The position numbers were made by a program, and so were the translations under genes. A DNA stretch of 64,000 nt from Enterobacter cloacae subsp. cloacae ATCC 13047 (lineage in GTDB: Bacteria; Pseudomonadota; Gammaproteobacteria; Enterobacterales; Enterobacteriaceae): positions 3,534,001-3,598,000 of the forward strand of contig NC_014121.1 in NCBI RefSeq assembly GCF_000025565.1. The letters run 5' to 3'. Each line of letters starts with the position of its first letter. Position 1 is the first letter of the stretch. This document shows, piece after piece, positions 30,214 to 38,625 of this stretch. Below the pieces are notes generated by a model that was given only the letters and a program-made list of their open reading frames with translations, ran no database searches and was not told the origin of the DNA.

Positions 30214-30813
30214 ATGAATTTACACTTTACAATTTTTCCCAAAAGAATACAAAAAGAACCCTATTTCCTTCGCGAATCCACGGTAAAACTGAACCGAGTT
30301 GGCAATAACCGAGTAAAATCGCAATTCATTTTTAAACGTTCTTTCAGCCAAATAGCACTCATTCTGGACCTCGATAAAAGTGAAGTAGACCGGGTCAGAA
30401 AAATTAAACAACGGCTTCCTGATCATAAATTGATAGGGATTGCCCGCTGGATCATTGCACCACTTGAAAACAGCCAATCGGCTTTATGTTATCTTTTTGT
30501 CTGTGAAGACAATGTCGCGTACCTATCTGCACCTGAGATGGTTTTTACTAATGACATCATATCAATAGACTCATCAACCAGACGTTCGGTCTATAAAACA
30601 ACTTACAACCTAACTAACCCCGATACGAAATATGGGTATATTAACCTTCGTTTTCATTCTGAATACAAACTGGTTACAAAAAGACGTGGTCCATCAAAAA
30701 CTAAAAAATTATCCGAAGGTAAACCGCCTTCTGACTATGCATCTTTGTTGGTTGAGTATGAAGCTTTACGCAAGGAAGTCGAGCGGTTAAAAAAATATGA
30801 TAACGCAGAATGA
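30214..30813 (+). CDS. 199-aa protein of unknown function
   Basis: I recognise no family. The protein is basic and AT-rich in codon use, with predicted mixed alpha/beta sequence (LIGIARWIIAPLENSQSALCYLFVCEDNVAYLSAPEMVF split over residues 72-110) and a C-terminal coiled-coil-like helix (SLLVEYEALRKEVERLKKY, residues 176-194). No signal peptide or membrane span is seen. It ends two bases from the stop of the convergent yeiW-like gene. Such coiled-coil tails often mediate dimerisation, but no role is evident. Confidence 0.7.
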   Translation: MNLHFTIFPKRIQKEPYFLRESTVKLNRVGNNRVKSQFIFKRSFSQIALILDLDKSEVDRVRKIKQRLPDHKLIGIARWIIAPLENSQSALCYLFVCEDNVAYLSAPEMVFTNDIISIDSSTRRSVYKTTYNLTNPDTKYGYINLRFHSEYKLVTKRRGPSKTKKLSEGKPPSDYASLLVEYEALRKEVERLKKYDNAE

Positions 30814-30815
30814 AA

Positions 30816-31094
30816 TTATAGATGGAAACTGTTCCCAATCGAAGGTGCTGTTGCTTCCTCTAACTGGATAAGGTAAATAAAAGCTTCTTCACGGTTCGTA
30901 GAACACATATCTATCGACGGTTGTAGACTGCCGCATACTTTAGGGCGCAGGGGTGAGCCAAAGATGCTACATAGGTTATCCTCCGATAACTGAACACATC
31001 TTACATTAGCTGGTTTCCCCTGTGGCATTCCCGGAATTGGACTTGAAATCGAAGGTGCAGTACAACAAGCCCCGCAATCGATACGACACTTCAT
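30816..31094 (-). CDS. island-borne complete YeiW-like cysteine-cluster protein
   Basis: 92 aa from [11 protein letters not shown], chosen because AAGGA lies 7 bases upstream and the chromosomal protein starts at the same place ([11 protein letters not shown]); an ATG six codons earlier is also in frame. It shares about 63 of 84 positions with the rebuilt chromosomal YeiW, including all cysteines ([28 protein letters not shown]). The C-terminus is ten residues longer. This YkgJ-like zinc/iron-cluster family is uncharacterised. The codons over the att core differ from the host gene (GGTTTCCC for GGCTTGCC on the plus strand), which would destroy the integrase site while keeping Gly-Lys-Pro. Confidence 0.9.
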   Translation of the reverse strand: MKCRIDCGACCTAPSISSPIPGMPQGKPANVRCVQLSEDNLCSIFGSPLRPKVCGSLQPSIDMCSTNREEAFIYLIQLEEATAPSIGNSFHL

Positions 31095-31326
31095 TATAGA
31101 ATCCTTGCTCATCCCCCACTCAATTATTGACAGTAACAGAATGTCCTACTGACTGGTAGCCTGCCATCTATATCTATGCTTTCAGAATGTAGCCGTTAAC
31201 TTCTAATGTATTGAAAAAATAAGTAAAAACATAAATTCGTTCCCATGCATTTCTTAATCTATTCTTTTTTTCAGTGTAAAATCTTGCTCAGAAGTACTGT
31301 CATGCAACTTATTACATGGAGTTACT

Positions 31327-32304
31327 ATGGGCTTTTATGTTAAGAAGAGCATTCGCGTTGGACCGATGAGATTCAACCTATCCAAATCAGGAGTCGGTGC
31401 ATCTATTGGTATAAAAGGACTGAGGATTGGTACTGGCCCAAGAGGAAATTACATCCACATCGGCGCTGGCGGGGTCTATTATCGTGCTTCGCTTTCACCA
31501 AGTATGATCCCACAGGACGGCAAGAAGGTTCAACGTGTACCTGATGAATCCCCAGTAGAACATGACAATACGCATGCACCTCTTGAGGAAATCGAGTCAT
31601 CTCATATCTCGGAAATCGTTGATTCCAATTCCCGAGAACTGCTTGAAGAGTTGAATAACAAACGTAAAAAGTTACAAATATGGCCCTTCGCTATTTTCCT
31701 TTCGATTGCAATTTTACTTTACGGTTTTTCACAGGCATGGCCTGAGTGGTGCCTGGCAATAGGATTTATCGCAGGGGGAGCTGTTTCCGTTTTTGCTTAC
31801 ATGTACGATCAGCTAAGAAAGACCACTGTTCTTTTTTATGACTTTGATGACGAAATGATGGCATGTTACCAGCAACTTCATGATAGTGGGGCTATGCTTG
31901 CAAGCTGCTCAAAGGTATGGCATGTAGAAGCTTCTGGAGCTGTTTATGACCCTAAATATCATGCCGGAGCAAGTAACTTGCTACGTAGAAAAACAACCTC
32001 TATCAGCAAATCAAATCCTCCCTTCGTTAAAACAAATATTGAGACGATTGCCATCAATGTAGGTCGTCAAACATTACATTTCTTTCCAGATAGAGTACTC
32101 GTTTTTGACCGTGACGGTGTCGGTGCTGTTAGTTATGACCAACTATTCATTAACGTTGGTAATAGTCAGTTCATTGAAAGCGAAAGTGTGCCCGGAGATG
32201 CCTTAGTCGTTGGCAGGACATGGAAGTATGTTAACAAATCGGGTGGTCCTGACAGACGATTTAAAGACAATACAGAAATTCCTATATGTCTATATGAAAA
32301 TCTT
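31327..32304 (+). pseudogene. DUF4236 membrane protein, 3' end split off by an IS
   Basis: The N-terminal 55 residues form a clear DUF4236 domain (MGFYVKKSIRVGPMRFNLSK, GVGASIGIKGLRIGTGPRGNYIHIG, GGVYYRASL). Two hydrophobic spans follow at about 117-135 and 140-160, then a soluble region of about 160 residues. GGAG precedes the start. The current stop TGA is the first three bases of the IS at 32305. The original frame continues past the IS at 33534-33650 for 38 more codons, so about 326 of about 364 residues remain. The function is unknown. A truncated product may still be made. Confidence 0.85.
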
Positions 32305-32322
32305 TGAATCGCCACGGATAAT

Positions 32323-33135
32323 CTAGACACTTCCGAGCCGTTGATAATACTGGTTTTCATATTCTGTCGGTGACATCTGTTCGCTAGAACCATGCCGACG
32401 CTTACTGTTATAAAACATTTCGATGTAATCAAAAATATCACTGCGGGCTTCTTCCCGCGTTCCGTAGATCTTTTTCTTTATCCGTTCACGTTTCAACAAC
32501 TGGAAAAAACTTTCTGCAACCGCATTATCATGGCAGTTACCGCGACGGCTCATGCTACCCTCCAGGCCGTGTGATTTCAGGAACGACTGCCACTCATGGC
32601 TTGTGTACTGACTGCCCTGATCCGAATGAACCAGCACCTGTTTTTCGGGATTACGCCGCCATACAGCCATCAGCAGTGCGTTCAGGACAATGTCCTTTGT
32701 CATCCGGGATTGCATGGACCAGCCGATAATTTTGCGTGAGAACAGATCAACAACAACGGCAAGATACAGCCAGCCTTCGTGGGTCCTGATGTAGGTTATG
32801 TCCGTTACCCAACGCTTATCCGGAGCATCCGGATTGAACTGTCGCTGGAGCCTGTTGGGCGACACGATACTGGCCTCGCCTTTACGTGCCCGCGGGCTCC
32901 GGTATCCGACCTGAGCCTTTATCCCGACACGTTTCATCAGTCGCCAGACTCTGTTTACTCCGCACTGTTGCCCGCTGTCACGCAGATCCAGATGGATTTT
33001 GCGATAACCATAGACGCATCCCGATTCCAGCCAGAACTGTTTAATCTGTCCTGTCAGTCTCAGGTCTGCCTGATGGCGTTGTGAATGCGGCTGCTGAAGC
33101 CAGGCGTAAAAACCACTGGGATGAACATCCAGCAC
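32323..33135 (-). CDS. IS3-group transposase OrfB
   Basis: 270 aa as an independent frame, probably made mainly as an OrfAB fusion that adds residues upstream (CCWPVRLLCR). HTH_21 region GCVYGYRKIHLDL and the rve core with DDE residues in WVTDITYIR, HSDQGSQYTS and HDNAVAESFFQLLKRE are complete. Confidence 0.94.
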   Translation of the reverse strand: MLDVHPSGFYAWLQQPHSQRHQADLRLTGQIKQFWLESGCVYGYRKIHLDLRDSGQQCGVNRVWRLMKRVGIKAQVGYRSPRARKGEASIVSPNRLQRQFNPDAPDKRWVTDITYIRTHEGWLYLAVVVDLFSRKIIGWSMQSRMTKDIVLNALLMAVWRRNPEKQVLVHSDQGSQYTSHEWQSFLKSHGLEGSMSRRGNCHDNAVAESFFQLLKRERIKKKIYGTREEARSDIFDYIEMFYNSKRRHGSSEQMSPTEYENQYYQRLGSV

Positions 33136-33191
33136 CCGACAGAGCAGGCGAACAGGCCAGCAACAGGAGTTGTCACGGATAAAGGCGTACC

Positions 33192-33476
33192 TCAGTCGGA
33201 CAGCTTTGCGAAGTACGCCGCGGCTTTTTTTAATATGTCCCGTTCGTCGGTAACCCGTTTCAGCTCTTTCTGGAGACGGCGGATCTCGGCCTGAGCATCT
33301 GACTGTTCTTTATTAGTGGAAGAATCCGGACCGTACTTCTTTATCCAGGCATAAAGGCTGTGGGTGGTGATATCGAGACGTGTTGCAACGCTGGAAACAG
33401 AATAACCGCGATCAACAACCTGTTTGACTGCTTCAGTTTTAAACTCTTCGGGATAACGCTTACCGCTCATGGGCAC
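33192..33476 (-). CDS. IS3-group transposase OrfA
   Basis: 94 aa with an N-terminal helix-turn-helix (GKRYPEEFKTEAVKQVVDRG, TTHSLYAWIKKYG) and a C-terminal zipper (AEIRRLQKELKRVTDERDIL). A run TTAAAAAAAGCC near 33225 is the likely -1 frameshift site. Confidence 0.94.
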   Translation of the reverse strand: MPMSGKRYPEEFKTEAVKQVVDRGYSVSSVATRLDITTHSLYAWIKKYGPDSSTNKEQSDAQAEIRRLQKELKRVTDERDILKKAAAYFAKLSD

Positions 33477-33533
33477 CTCTCTTTAAGCCATCTTAAATGA
33501 CTCTGAGGTGTCTGTTAAACCCGTGGCGATTCA

Positions 33534-33650
33534 CTTTCGTTCACAAGTCATTCTGGACTAAATGAGTTATTACAGCTGTCTAAAATTGGGTATGGGGAAT
33601 GTTTTTCACATGCAATTGAAACACTTAGCAAGAAAGTCATATCTTCTTAG
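33534..33650 (+). pseudogene. orphan 3' end of the DUF4236 gene
   Basis: Joined to 32304 without the IS and one CTT, it reads ENL then SFTSHSGLNELLQLSKIG, YGECFSHAIETLSKKVISS and TAG. It ends only 11 bp before the right att arm, so this gene was the last cargo gene of the island. Confidence 0.85.
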
Positions 33651-33660
33651 TTAAGTCGTT

Positions 33661-33694
33661 TTTATACTGTGAATAATTGACTATTGGGCTTGCC
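33661..33694. other. attR of the yeiW island
   Basis: Element arm GTGAATAATT at 33669-33678, then the shared core GGCTTGCC at 33687-33694, followed by native yeiW sequence. It mirrors attL. Joining the two element arms gives a 44-bp site symmetric about the central TT. Confidence 0.87.
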
Positions 33695-33769
33695 CTCCGG
33701 CATTCCTGGAATGGGGCTGGAAATGGACGGTGCGGTACAGCACGCGCCGCAATCGGGACGACAATCCAT
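33687..33769 (-). pseudogene. yeiW: yeiW 5' remnant right of the island
   Basis: N-terminal 28 residues, [20 protein letters not shown] then PGMPEGKP, starting at 33769 with GAGAG upstream. It then runs into the island and stops at 33662 after NSQLFTV. With 23173-23352 it restores one uninterrupted gene. The host promoter of yeiW should still lie upstream, between here and yeiP. Confidence 0.9.
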
Positions 33770-33931
33770 AAATGCTCTCTATTGGTGAAAGACCCGCGCA
33801 GTCGGGTATCGGGCGCACAGTAACACCTTTTGTGTATTGATAGCAAAAGCCACGAATTCGGCTTGCCTGAAAGGCCGCGCACGAGTAATTTGGCGCGATA
33901 TTTTTTACCTCCCGTAGACAGGATTACTGCA

Positions 33932-34504
33932 ATGCCAAGAGCGAACGAAATTAAGAAAGGTATGGTACTGAATTACAACGACAAACTGCTGATTGTAAAA
34001 GATATCGATATTCAGGCCCCGAGCGCCCGTGGTGCAGCAACGCTGTACAAAATGCGTTTCGCCGATGTACGTACCGGCCTTAAAGTGGAAGAACGTTTTA
34101 AAGGTGACGATATCGTTGATACCGTCACTCTGACCCGTCGCTATGTTGATTTCTCCTATATCGACGGCAACGAATATGTATTCATGGATAAAGAAGATTA
34201 CACCCCGTACATCTTCACCAAAGATCAGATTGAAGAAGAGCTGCTGTTCATTCCTGAAGGCGGTATGCCGGATATGCAGGTTCTGACCTGGGACGGCGTG
34301 CTGCTGGCGCTGGAACTGCCGCAGACGGTTGATCTGGAAATCGTTGAAACGGCACCGGGTATCAAAGGCGCGTCCGCCAGTGCGCGTAACAAACCCGCGA
34401 CGCTGACCACCGGTCTGGTGGTGCAGGTGCCTGAATACCTGTCCGCGGGTGAGAAAATCCGCATCCATATCGAAGAAAAACGCTATATGGGTCGTGCTGA
34501 CTGA
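33932..34504 (+). CDS. yeiP: elongation factor P-like protein YeiP (EfpL)
   Basis: 190 aa from [11 protein letters not shown]; the frame is open 34 codons earlier but homology fixes this start. It has the three beta-barrel domains of the EF-P/eIF5A family, with the tip loop [11 protein letters not shown] in place of the EF-P Lys loop (the Arg is the candidate functional residue). It helps ribosomes through proline-rich motifs. It is the first intact backbone gene right of the island, as in E. coli after yeiW. Confidence 0.95.
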   Translation: MPRANEIKKGMVLNYNDKLLIVKDIDIQAPSARGAATLYKMRFADVRTGLKVEERFKGDDIVDTVTLTRRYVDFSYIDGNEYVFMDKEDYTPYIFTKDQIEEELLFIPEGGMPDMQVLTWDGVLLALELPQTVDLEIVETAPGIKGASASARNKPATLTTGLVVQVPEYLSAGEKIRIHIEEKRYMGRAD

Positions 34505-34516
34505 GTGCGGCTTTTG

Positions 34517-34542
34517 TCGGATGGCGGCTTCGCCTTACCCGA
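34517..34542. repeat. REP-like palindrome, TCGGGT type
   Basis: Arms TCGGAT/ACCCGA and inner GGCG..CGCC (GGCGGCTTCGCC). It shares the core with 58475-58502. Located 13 bp after the yeiP stop. Confidence 0.8.
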
Positions 34543-34560
34543 TCTACAAAAACACAAAAA

Positions 34561-34576
34561 CCGGCTCTCAGGCCGG
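34561..34576. terminator. terminator between yeiP and uxuA
   Basis: CCGGC / GCCGG stem with a TCTCAG loop, an A-run before and a T-run after, able to serve both convergent genes. Confidence 0.85.
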
Positions 34577-34586
34577 TTTTTTGTAG

Positions 34587-34612
34587 GCCCGGTAAGCGTA
34601 GCGCCACCGGGC
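34587..34612. repeat. REP-like palindrome, GCCCGGTAAGCG type
   Basis: One base different from the unit at 10995-11020. It lies 8 bp before the uxuA 3' end, beside the terminator and the other REP type. Confidence 0.8.
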
Positions 34613-34620
34613 AACAGCAC

Positions 34621-35811
34621 TTACAGAAGTTCAGGATACTTCGTCATCTTCAGCGCCAGCTCTACGCCGCGCACTTCTGCCATCCCTTTCAGGCGGCCAA
34701 TCGCCGAATAGCCCGGGTTCGTTTTCTTACGCAGATCGTCCAGCATCTGGTGTCCGTGATCCGGGCGGAACGGGATAGGACGTAAATCGCCAGCCAGTTT
34801 ACGACGTGCCTCTTCCGCCAGAATGGCATCCACCACCGCCACCATATTCACATCACCGCTCAGGTGCGCCGCTTCGTGGAAGGTTTTCGGGTTCTCTTCA
34901 CGGCAGGTTGCACGCAGATGCGTGAAGTGAATACGATCGCCAAAGGTTTCAATCATCCGCACCAGGTCATTATCCGCACGCACGCCATACGAGCCCGTGC
35001 ACATGGTAAAGCCGTTATAGATGCTATCGACCGTCTCTTTCAGCCACTGCATATCTTCAATGGTTGAGACGATACGCGGCAGGCCGAGGATGGGACGCGG
35101 AGGATCGTCCGGGTGTACGGCCAGACGCACGCCCGCCTCTTCCGCGACCGGCACAATCGCGCGCAGGAAGTACGCCATGTTTTCGCGCAGCTGATTTTTA
35201 TCAATGCCGCCGTACTCTGCCAGACGGGCGCGGAACTGATCCAGCGTGTAGCCCTCTTCTGCACCCGGCAGGCCCGCGATGATATTGCGGGTCAGCTTTT
35301 CAATGTCTGCTTCGCTTGCTGCGTTAAACCATTCGCGCGCCTGCTGCTGCTCGTCGGCCGTGTAATCGGCTTCCGCGCCAGGGCGTTTCAGAATGTGTAA
35401 CTCAAAGGCCGCGAAGGCGATCTGATCAAAACGCAACGCTCGGGAACCGTCTGGCAGCTGATACTCAAGGTCAGTACGCGTCCAGTCAAGAACAGGCATG
35501 AAGTTATAGCAAACGGTATCGATGCCGCAGGCCGCCAGGTTGCGGATGCTCTGCTGATAGTTAGCAATCCAGGTCTGATACTCCCCAGAATGGGTTTTGA
35601 TATCTTCGTGAACGGGAATACTTTCCACGACAGACCAGGTTAAGCCTTTTTCTGCCAGCAGCGCCTGACGCTGTTGAATCTCCTCTACCGGCCACACCTG
35701 GCCATTCGGAATATGATGCAGCGCCGTGACGACACCCGTTGCGCCAGCCTGACGCACATCATCTAGAGAAACTGGATCGTTCGGCCCGTACCAACGCCAG
35801 GTTTGTTCCAT
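34621..35811 (-). CDS. uxuA: mannonate dehydratase
   Basis: 396 aa from [15 protein letters not shown] 7 bases upstream decides the start, although the frame stays open 20 codons earlier. A TIM-barrel enzyme that dehydrates D-mannonate to 2-keto-3-deoxygluconate in hexuronate breakdown. Conserved motifs are [34 protein letters not shown] and [10 protein letters not shown] (metal-binding His/Cys/Asp). It is divergent from yeiQ, with a UxuR-like operator in the gap. In E. coli uxuA lies elsewhere, beside uxuB. Confidence 0.96.
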   Translation of the reverse strand: MEQTWRWYGPNDPVSLDDVRQAGATGVVTALHHIPNGQVWPVEEIQQRQALLAEKGLTWSVVESIPVHEDIKTHSGEYQTWIANYQQSIRNLAACGIDTVCYNFMPVLDWTRTDLEYQLPDGSRALRFDQIAFAAFELHILKRPGAEADYTADEQQQAREWFNAASEADIEKLTRNIIAGLPGAEEGYTLDQFRARLAEYGGIDKNQLRENMAYFLRAIVPVAEEAGVRLAVHPDDPPRPILGLPRIVSTIEDMQWLKETVDSIYNGFTMCTGSYGVRADNDLVRMIETFGDRIHFTHLRATCREENPKTFHEAAHLSGDVNMVAVVDAILAEEARRKLAGDLRPIPFRPDHGHQMLDDLRKKTNPGYSAIGRLKGMAEVRGVELALKMTKYPELL

Positions 35812-35827
35812 TGCCCACCCTCCAAAG

Positions 35828-35839
35828 TTGTTATACCAA
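35828..35839. promoter_or_regulatory. UxuR/ExuR-like operator
   Basis: TTGTTATACCAA differs at one position from the palindrome TTGGTATACCAA recognised by the hexuronate regulators UxuR and ExuR. It lies just upstream of uxuA in the uxuA-yeiQ gap (205 bp), so hexuronate control of one or both genes is likely. Confidence 0.65.
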
Positions 35840-36015
35840 TATGTGTTACTGCGATGACGACTACCATACATGTTTAATGAAGGGGGTCAACACAGCGCCA
35901 CAGATTGATTGATCGAACTCACAGAACGGCGATATTTACGGCTTACCAATTCTCTTTGTTGTCATATAACTTTACACTGGCATTGTTAATTAATGGTTAA
36001 TCAGGTGTGTATTTC

Positions 36016-37482
36016 ATGAAGACAATTGCCTCCACCTCGCTTCCTGCCCATGTTCAGCAGCCGCGCTACGATCGCTCGCTTCTGCGCTCGCGCATCGTTC
36101 ACTTCGGCTTTGGTGCTTTTCACCGTGCGCATCAGGCGTTATTAACCCATCGGGTGCTGAATGCCAAAGGAGGCGACTGGGGCATTTGTGAGATTAGTCT
36201 GTTCAGCGGCGATGTGTTGATGAGCCAGCTGCGGGCGCAGGATCACCTCTTAACCGTGCTGGAGAAAGGCGCGGAGGGCAACCAGCCGATTATCACTGGA
36301 GCCGTGCATGAATGCCTGAACGCAAAACTGGACTCGCTGGCCGCCATCATTGAGAAATTTTGCGAGCCGCAGGTGGCAATTGTTTCCCTCACCATTACTG
36401 AAAAAGGCTATTGCATCGACCCCGCAACCGGGAAACTCGATTTGCAAAACACCCGGATCGTTCACGATCTGGAAAACCCGACGGAGCCCCATTCCGCCCC
36501 AGGGATCATAGTCGAAGCGCTCCACCGCCGCCGTGAACGCGGCTTACCCGCCTTTACGGTGCTTTCCTGCGATAACATCCCGGATAACGGCCACGTGGTG
36601 AAAAATGCCGTGCTCGGCATGGCGCAGAAACGCTCTGAAGACCTGGCCGGATGGATTGATACCCATGTGAGTTTCCCGGGCACAATGGTTGACAGGATTG
36701 TGCCCGCCGCCACCGATGCCTCGCTGGCGGAGGTCGCGCAGGAACTCGGTGTGGAAGATCCGTGCGCCATCAGCTGCGAGCCCTTTATTCAGTGGGTCGT
36801 GGAAGATAACTTTGTCGCCGGACGCCCGGAGTGGGAAGTGGCAGGCGTGCAGATGGTGCAGGACGTTCTGCCGTGGGAACAGATGAAATTACGTATGCTG
36901 AACGGCAGCCATTCCTTCCTGGCGTATCTGGGCTATCTCGCCGGGTATGCGCACATTAATGAATGTATGGAGGATAAGGCGTTTCGTCAGGCCGCGCGGC
37001 GTTTAATGCTGGATGAACAGGCCCCTACGCTACGTATCACCGACGTTGATCTGACGGCTTACGCCGACAGCCTGCTCGACCGTTTTGCCAACCCGGCACT
37101 GCAGCACCGTACCTGGCAAATTGCGATGGACGGCAGTCAAAAGCTGCCCCAGCGCATGCTGGATGGGATCCGTATTCATCTGGAGCGTCAAAGCGCGTGG
37201 CCCCTGCTGGCGCTGGGTGTGGCGGGCTGGATCCGCTACGTCAGCGGTACAGATGAACAAGGCAATACGATTGATGTCCGCGATCCGCTCAGCGACAAAA
37301 TCCGTGCGAAGGTTGAAGCCAGCAATGACGCAAACCGCGTAAACGCTCTGCTGACGCTGAGCGAAGTCTTTGGTCACGATCTCGCACAAAACCACGTTTT
37401 TGTCGAGTCGGTGAACCAGGCATACCAACGTATTGCCCGCCGCGGGGCGCGCCAGGCTGTTATCGAAACGTTAAAACTTTAA
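36016..37482 (+). CDS. yeiQ: mannitol dehydrogenase family oxidoreductase YeiQ (fructuronate reductase-like)
   Basis: 488 aa from MKTIASTSLP, matching E. coli YeiQ in length and sequence. Long-chain polyol dehydrogenase with an N-terminal NAD motif (VHFGFGAFHRAHQA) and the catalytic Lys region LRMLNGSHSFLAYLGYLAG. The E. coli role is unproven. Here it faces uxuA, so reduction of fructuronate to mannonate, the step before UxuA, is the natural reading. No transporter or uxaC is adjacent. Confidence 0.92.
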   Translation: MKTIASTSLPAHVQQPRYDRSLLRSRIVHFGFGAFHRAHQALLTHRVLNAKGGDWGICEISLFSGDVLMSQLRAQDHLLTVLEKGAEGNQPIITGAVHECLNAKLDSLAAIIEKFCEPQVAIVSLTITEKGYCIDPATGKLDLQNTRIVHDLENPTEPHSAPGIIVEALHRRRERGLPAFTVLSCDNIPDNGHVVKNAVLGMAQKRSEDLAGWIDTHVSFPGTMVDRIVPAATDASLAEVAQELGVEDPCAISCEPFIQWVVEDNFVAGRPEWEVAGVQMVQDVLPWEQMKLRMLNGSHSFLAYLGYLAGYAHINECMEDKAFRQAARRLMLDEQAPTLRITDVDLTAYADSLLDRFANPALQHRTWQIAMDGSQKLPQRMLDGIRIHLERQSAWPLLALGVAGWIRYVSGTDEQGNTIDVRDPLSDKIRAKVEASNDANRVNALLTLSEVFGHDLAQNHVFVESVNQAYQRIARRGARQAVIETLKL

Positions 37483-37564
37483 CGTTTATTGCGCTTAAGG
37501 CGAACGGACATGCGCTCCGTTTGCCCTTCCTCTTCTCATTGCGCCCTTTTTTCGTCAGGATAAG

Positions 37565-37593
37565 AGATAATTGTTACATCATCACAATTATCT
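37565..37593. promoter_or_regulatory. inverted repeat before yeiR
   Basis: Arms AGATAATTGT and ACAATTATCT are perfect reverse complements with a 9-base spacer, 12 bp before the yeiR start. It suits a repressor site. It does not match the Zur consensus well, so the regulator is unknown. Confidence 0.6.
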
Positions 37594-37605
37594 ACCGGAG
37601 CGCAC

Positions 37606-38592
37606 GTGACCAGGACCAACCTTATTACCGGTTTTCTCGGTAGCGGGAAAACCACCTCAATTCTCCACCTGCTGGCCAATAAAGATCCGGCAGAAAAATG
37701 GGCCGTACTGGTCAATGAATTCGGTGAAGTCGGTATTGACGGCGCGTTACTGTCTGACAGCGGCGCCATGATCAAAGAGATCCCAGGCGGATGCATGTGC
37801 TGTGTGAATGGCCTGCCCATGCAGGTGGGGCTGAACACGCTGCTGCGTCAGGGTAAACCCGACCGCCTGCTGATTGAACCGACGGGGCTTGGTCACCCGA
37901 AGCAAATTCTTGATTTACTCACCGCACCGGTTTACGAGCCGTGGATAGACTTACGCGCCACGCTTTGCCTGCTCGACCCGCGACAGCTGCTGGATGAAAA
38001 AGCGGTAGCCAACGACAACTTCCGCGATCAGCTCGCCTGCGCAGATATTATCGTCGCAAATAAAGAGGATCGGGCTACGGCTGAAAGCCAGGCGGCATTC
38101 GATGCCTGGTGGCAACATTTCGGGGGCAACCGTCAGCGGGTGCAAACCACTCAGGGGAAGATGGATGTCGCCCTGCTCGACCTGCCTCGCCTGAACCTCA
38201 CCGAGCTGCCAGCCAGTGCGGAGCATGCGCATAGTCATCCCGCAAAGCAGGGTCTGGCGGCGTTGAGCCTGCCGGAACACCAGCGCTGGCGACGTAATCT
38301 CAACAGCGGTCAGGGTCATCAGGCCTGCGGGTGGATCTTTGATGCCGACACCGTTTTCGACACCATAGGCGTGCTTGAGTGGGCAAGACTGGCGCCGGTC
38401 GATCGCGTTAAGGGGATTATGCGCACCCCCGACGGCCTGGTGCGCATCAACCGTCAGGGTGAAGATTTCTTTATTGAAACGCAGAATGTTGCGCCCCCGG
38501 ATAGCCGAATAGAGTTAATTAGTGCGGTTAACGCCGACTGGAATGCCCTGCAGTCCAGCCTGTTGAAGCTTCGTTTAAGTTCGGGCGGCTAA
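37606..38592 (+). CDS. yeiR: zinc-binding GTPase YeiR (COG0523)
   Basis: 328 aa with a GTG start preceded by CCGGAG. G3E-family GTPase with Walker A GFLGSGKTT (residues 9-17), the metal-binding GGCMCCVNG motif (CxCC, about 61-69), LIEPTGLGHP and NKED. A C-terminal CobW domain begins about residue 225, with a His-rich linker (AEHAHSHP). In E. coli YeiR binds zinc and its GTPase is zinc-stimulated; it is thought to be a zinc chaperone. Confidence 0.94.
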   Translation: MTRTNLITGFLGSGKTTSILHLLANKDPAEKWAVLVNEFGEVGIDGALLSDSGAMIKEIPGGCMCCVNGLPMQVGLNTLLRQGKPDRLLIEPTGLGHPKQILDLLTAPVYEPWIDLRATLCLLDPRQLLDEKAVANDNFRDQLACADIIVANKEDRATAESQAAFDAWWQHFGGNRQRVQTTQGKMDVALLDLPRLNLTELPASAEHAHSHPAKQGLAALSLPEHQRWRRNLNSGQGHQACGWIFDADTVFDTIGVLEWARLAPVDRVKGIMRTPDGLVRINRQGEDFFIETQNVAPPDSRIELISAVNADWNALQSSLLKLRLSSGG

Positions 38593-38625
38593 CGTTGCCC
38601 CTGATTTCCCTGTATGCTGAATGTT

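Larger units (their letters stand above)
32305..33533 (-). mobile_element. IS3 family, IS3-group insertion sequence, complete
   Basis: 1229 bp. Inverted ends begin TGAATCGCCACGG on both sides and continue with AGACAC matches. A 3-bp target duplication CTT (32302-32304 and 33534-33536) is typical of the IS3 group. Both transposase frames are intact with an A-run slippery site between them. It inserted into the DUF4236 gene. Confidence 0.94.

Noticed and set aside
23345..33694. Composite transposon formed by the four insertion sequences
   Set aside because: The insertion sequences are of four different groups, each with its own end and mostly its own duplication, and the island boundaries lie at att sites rather than at IS ends.
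37565..37593. Zur box for yeiR
   Set aside because: The arms AGATAATTGT/ACAATTATCT do not fit the GTTATA-centred Zur pattern. Recorded only as an unassigned palindrome.
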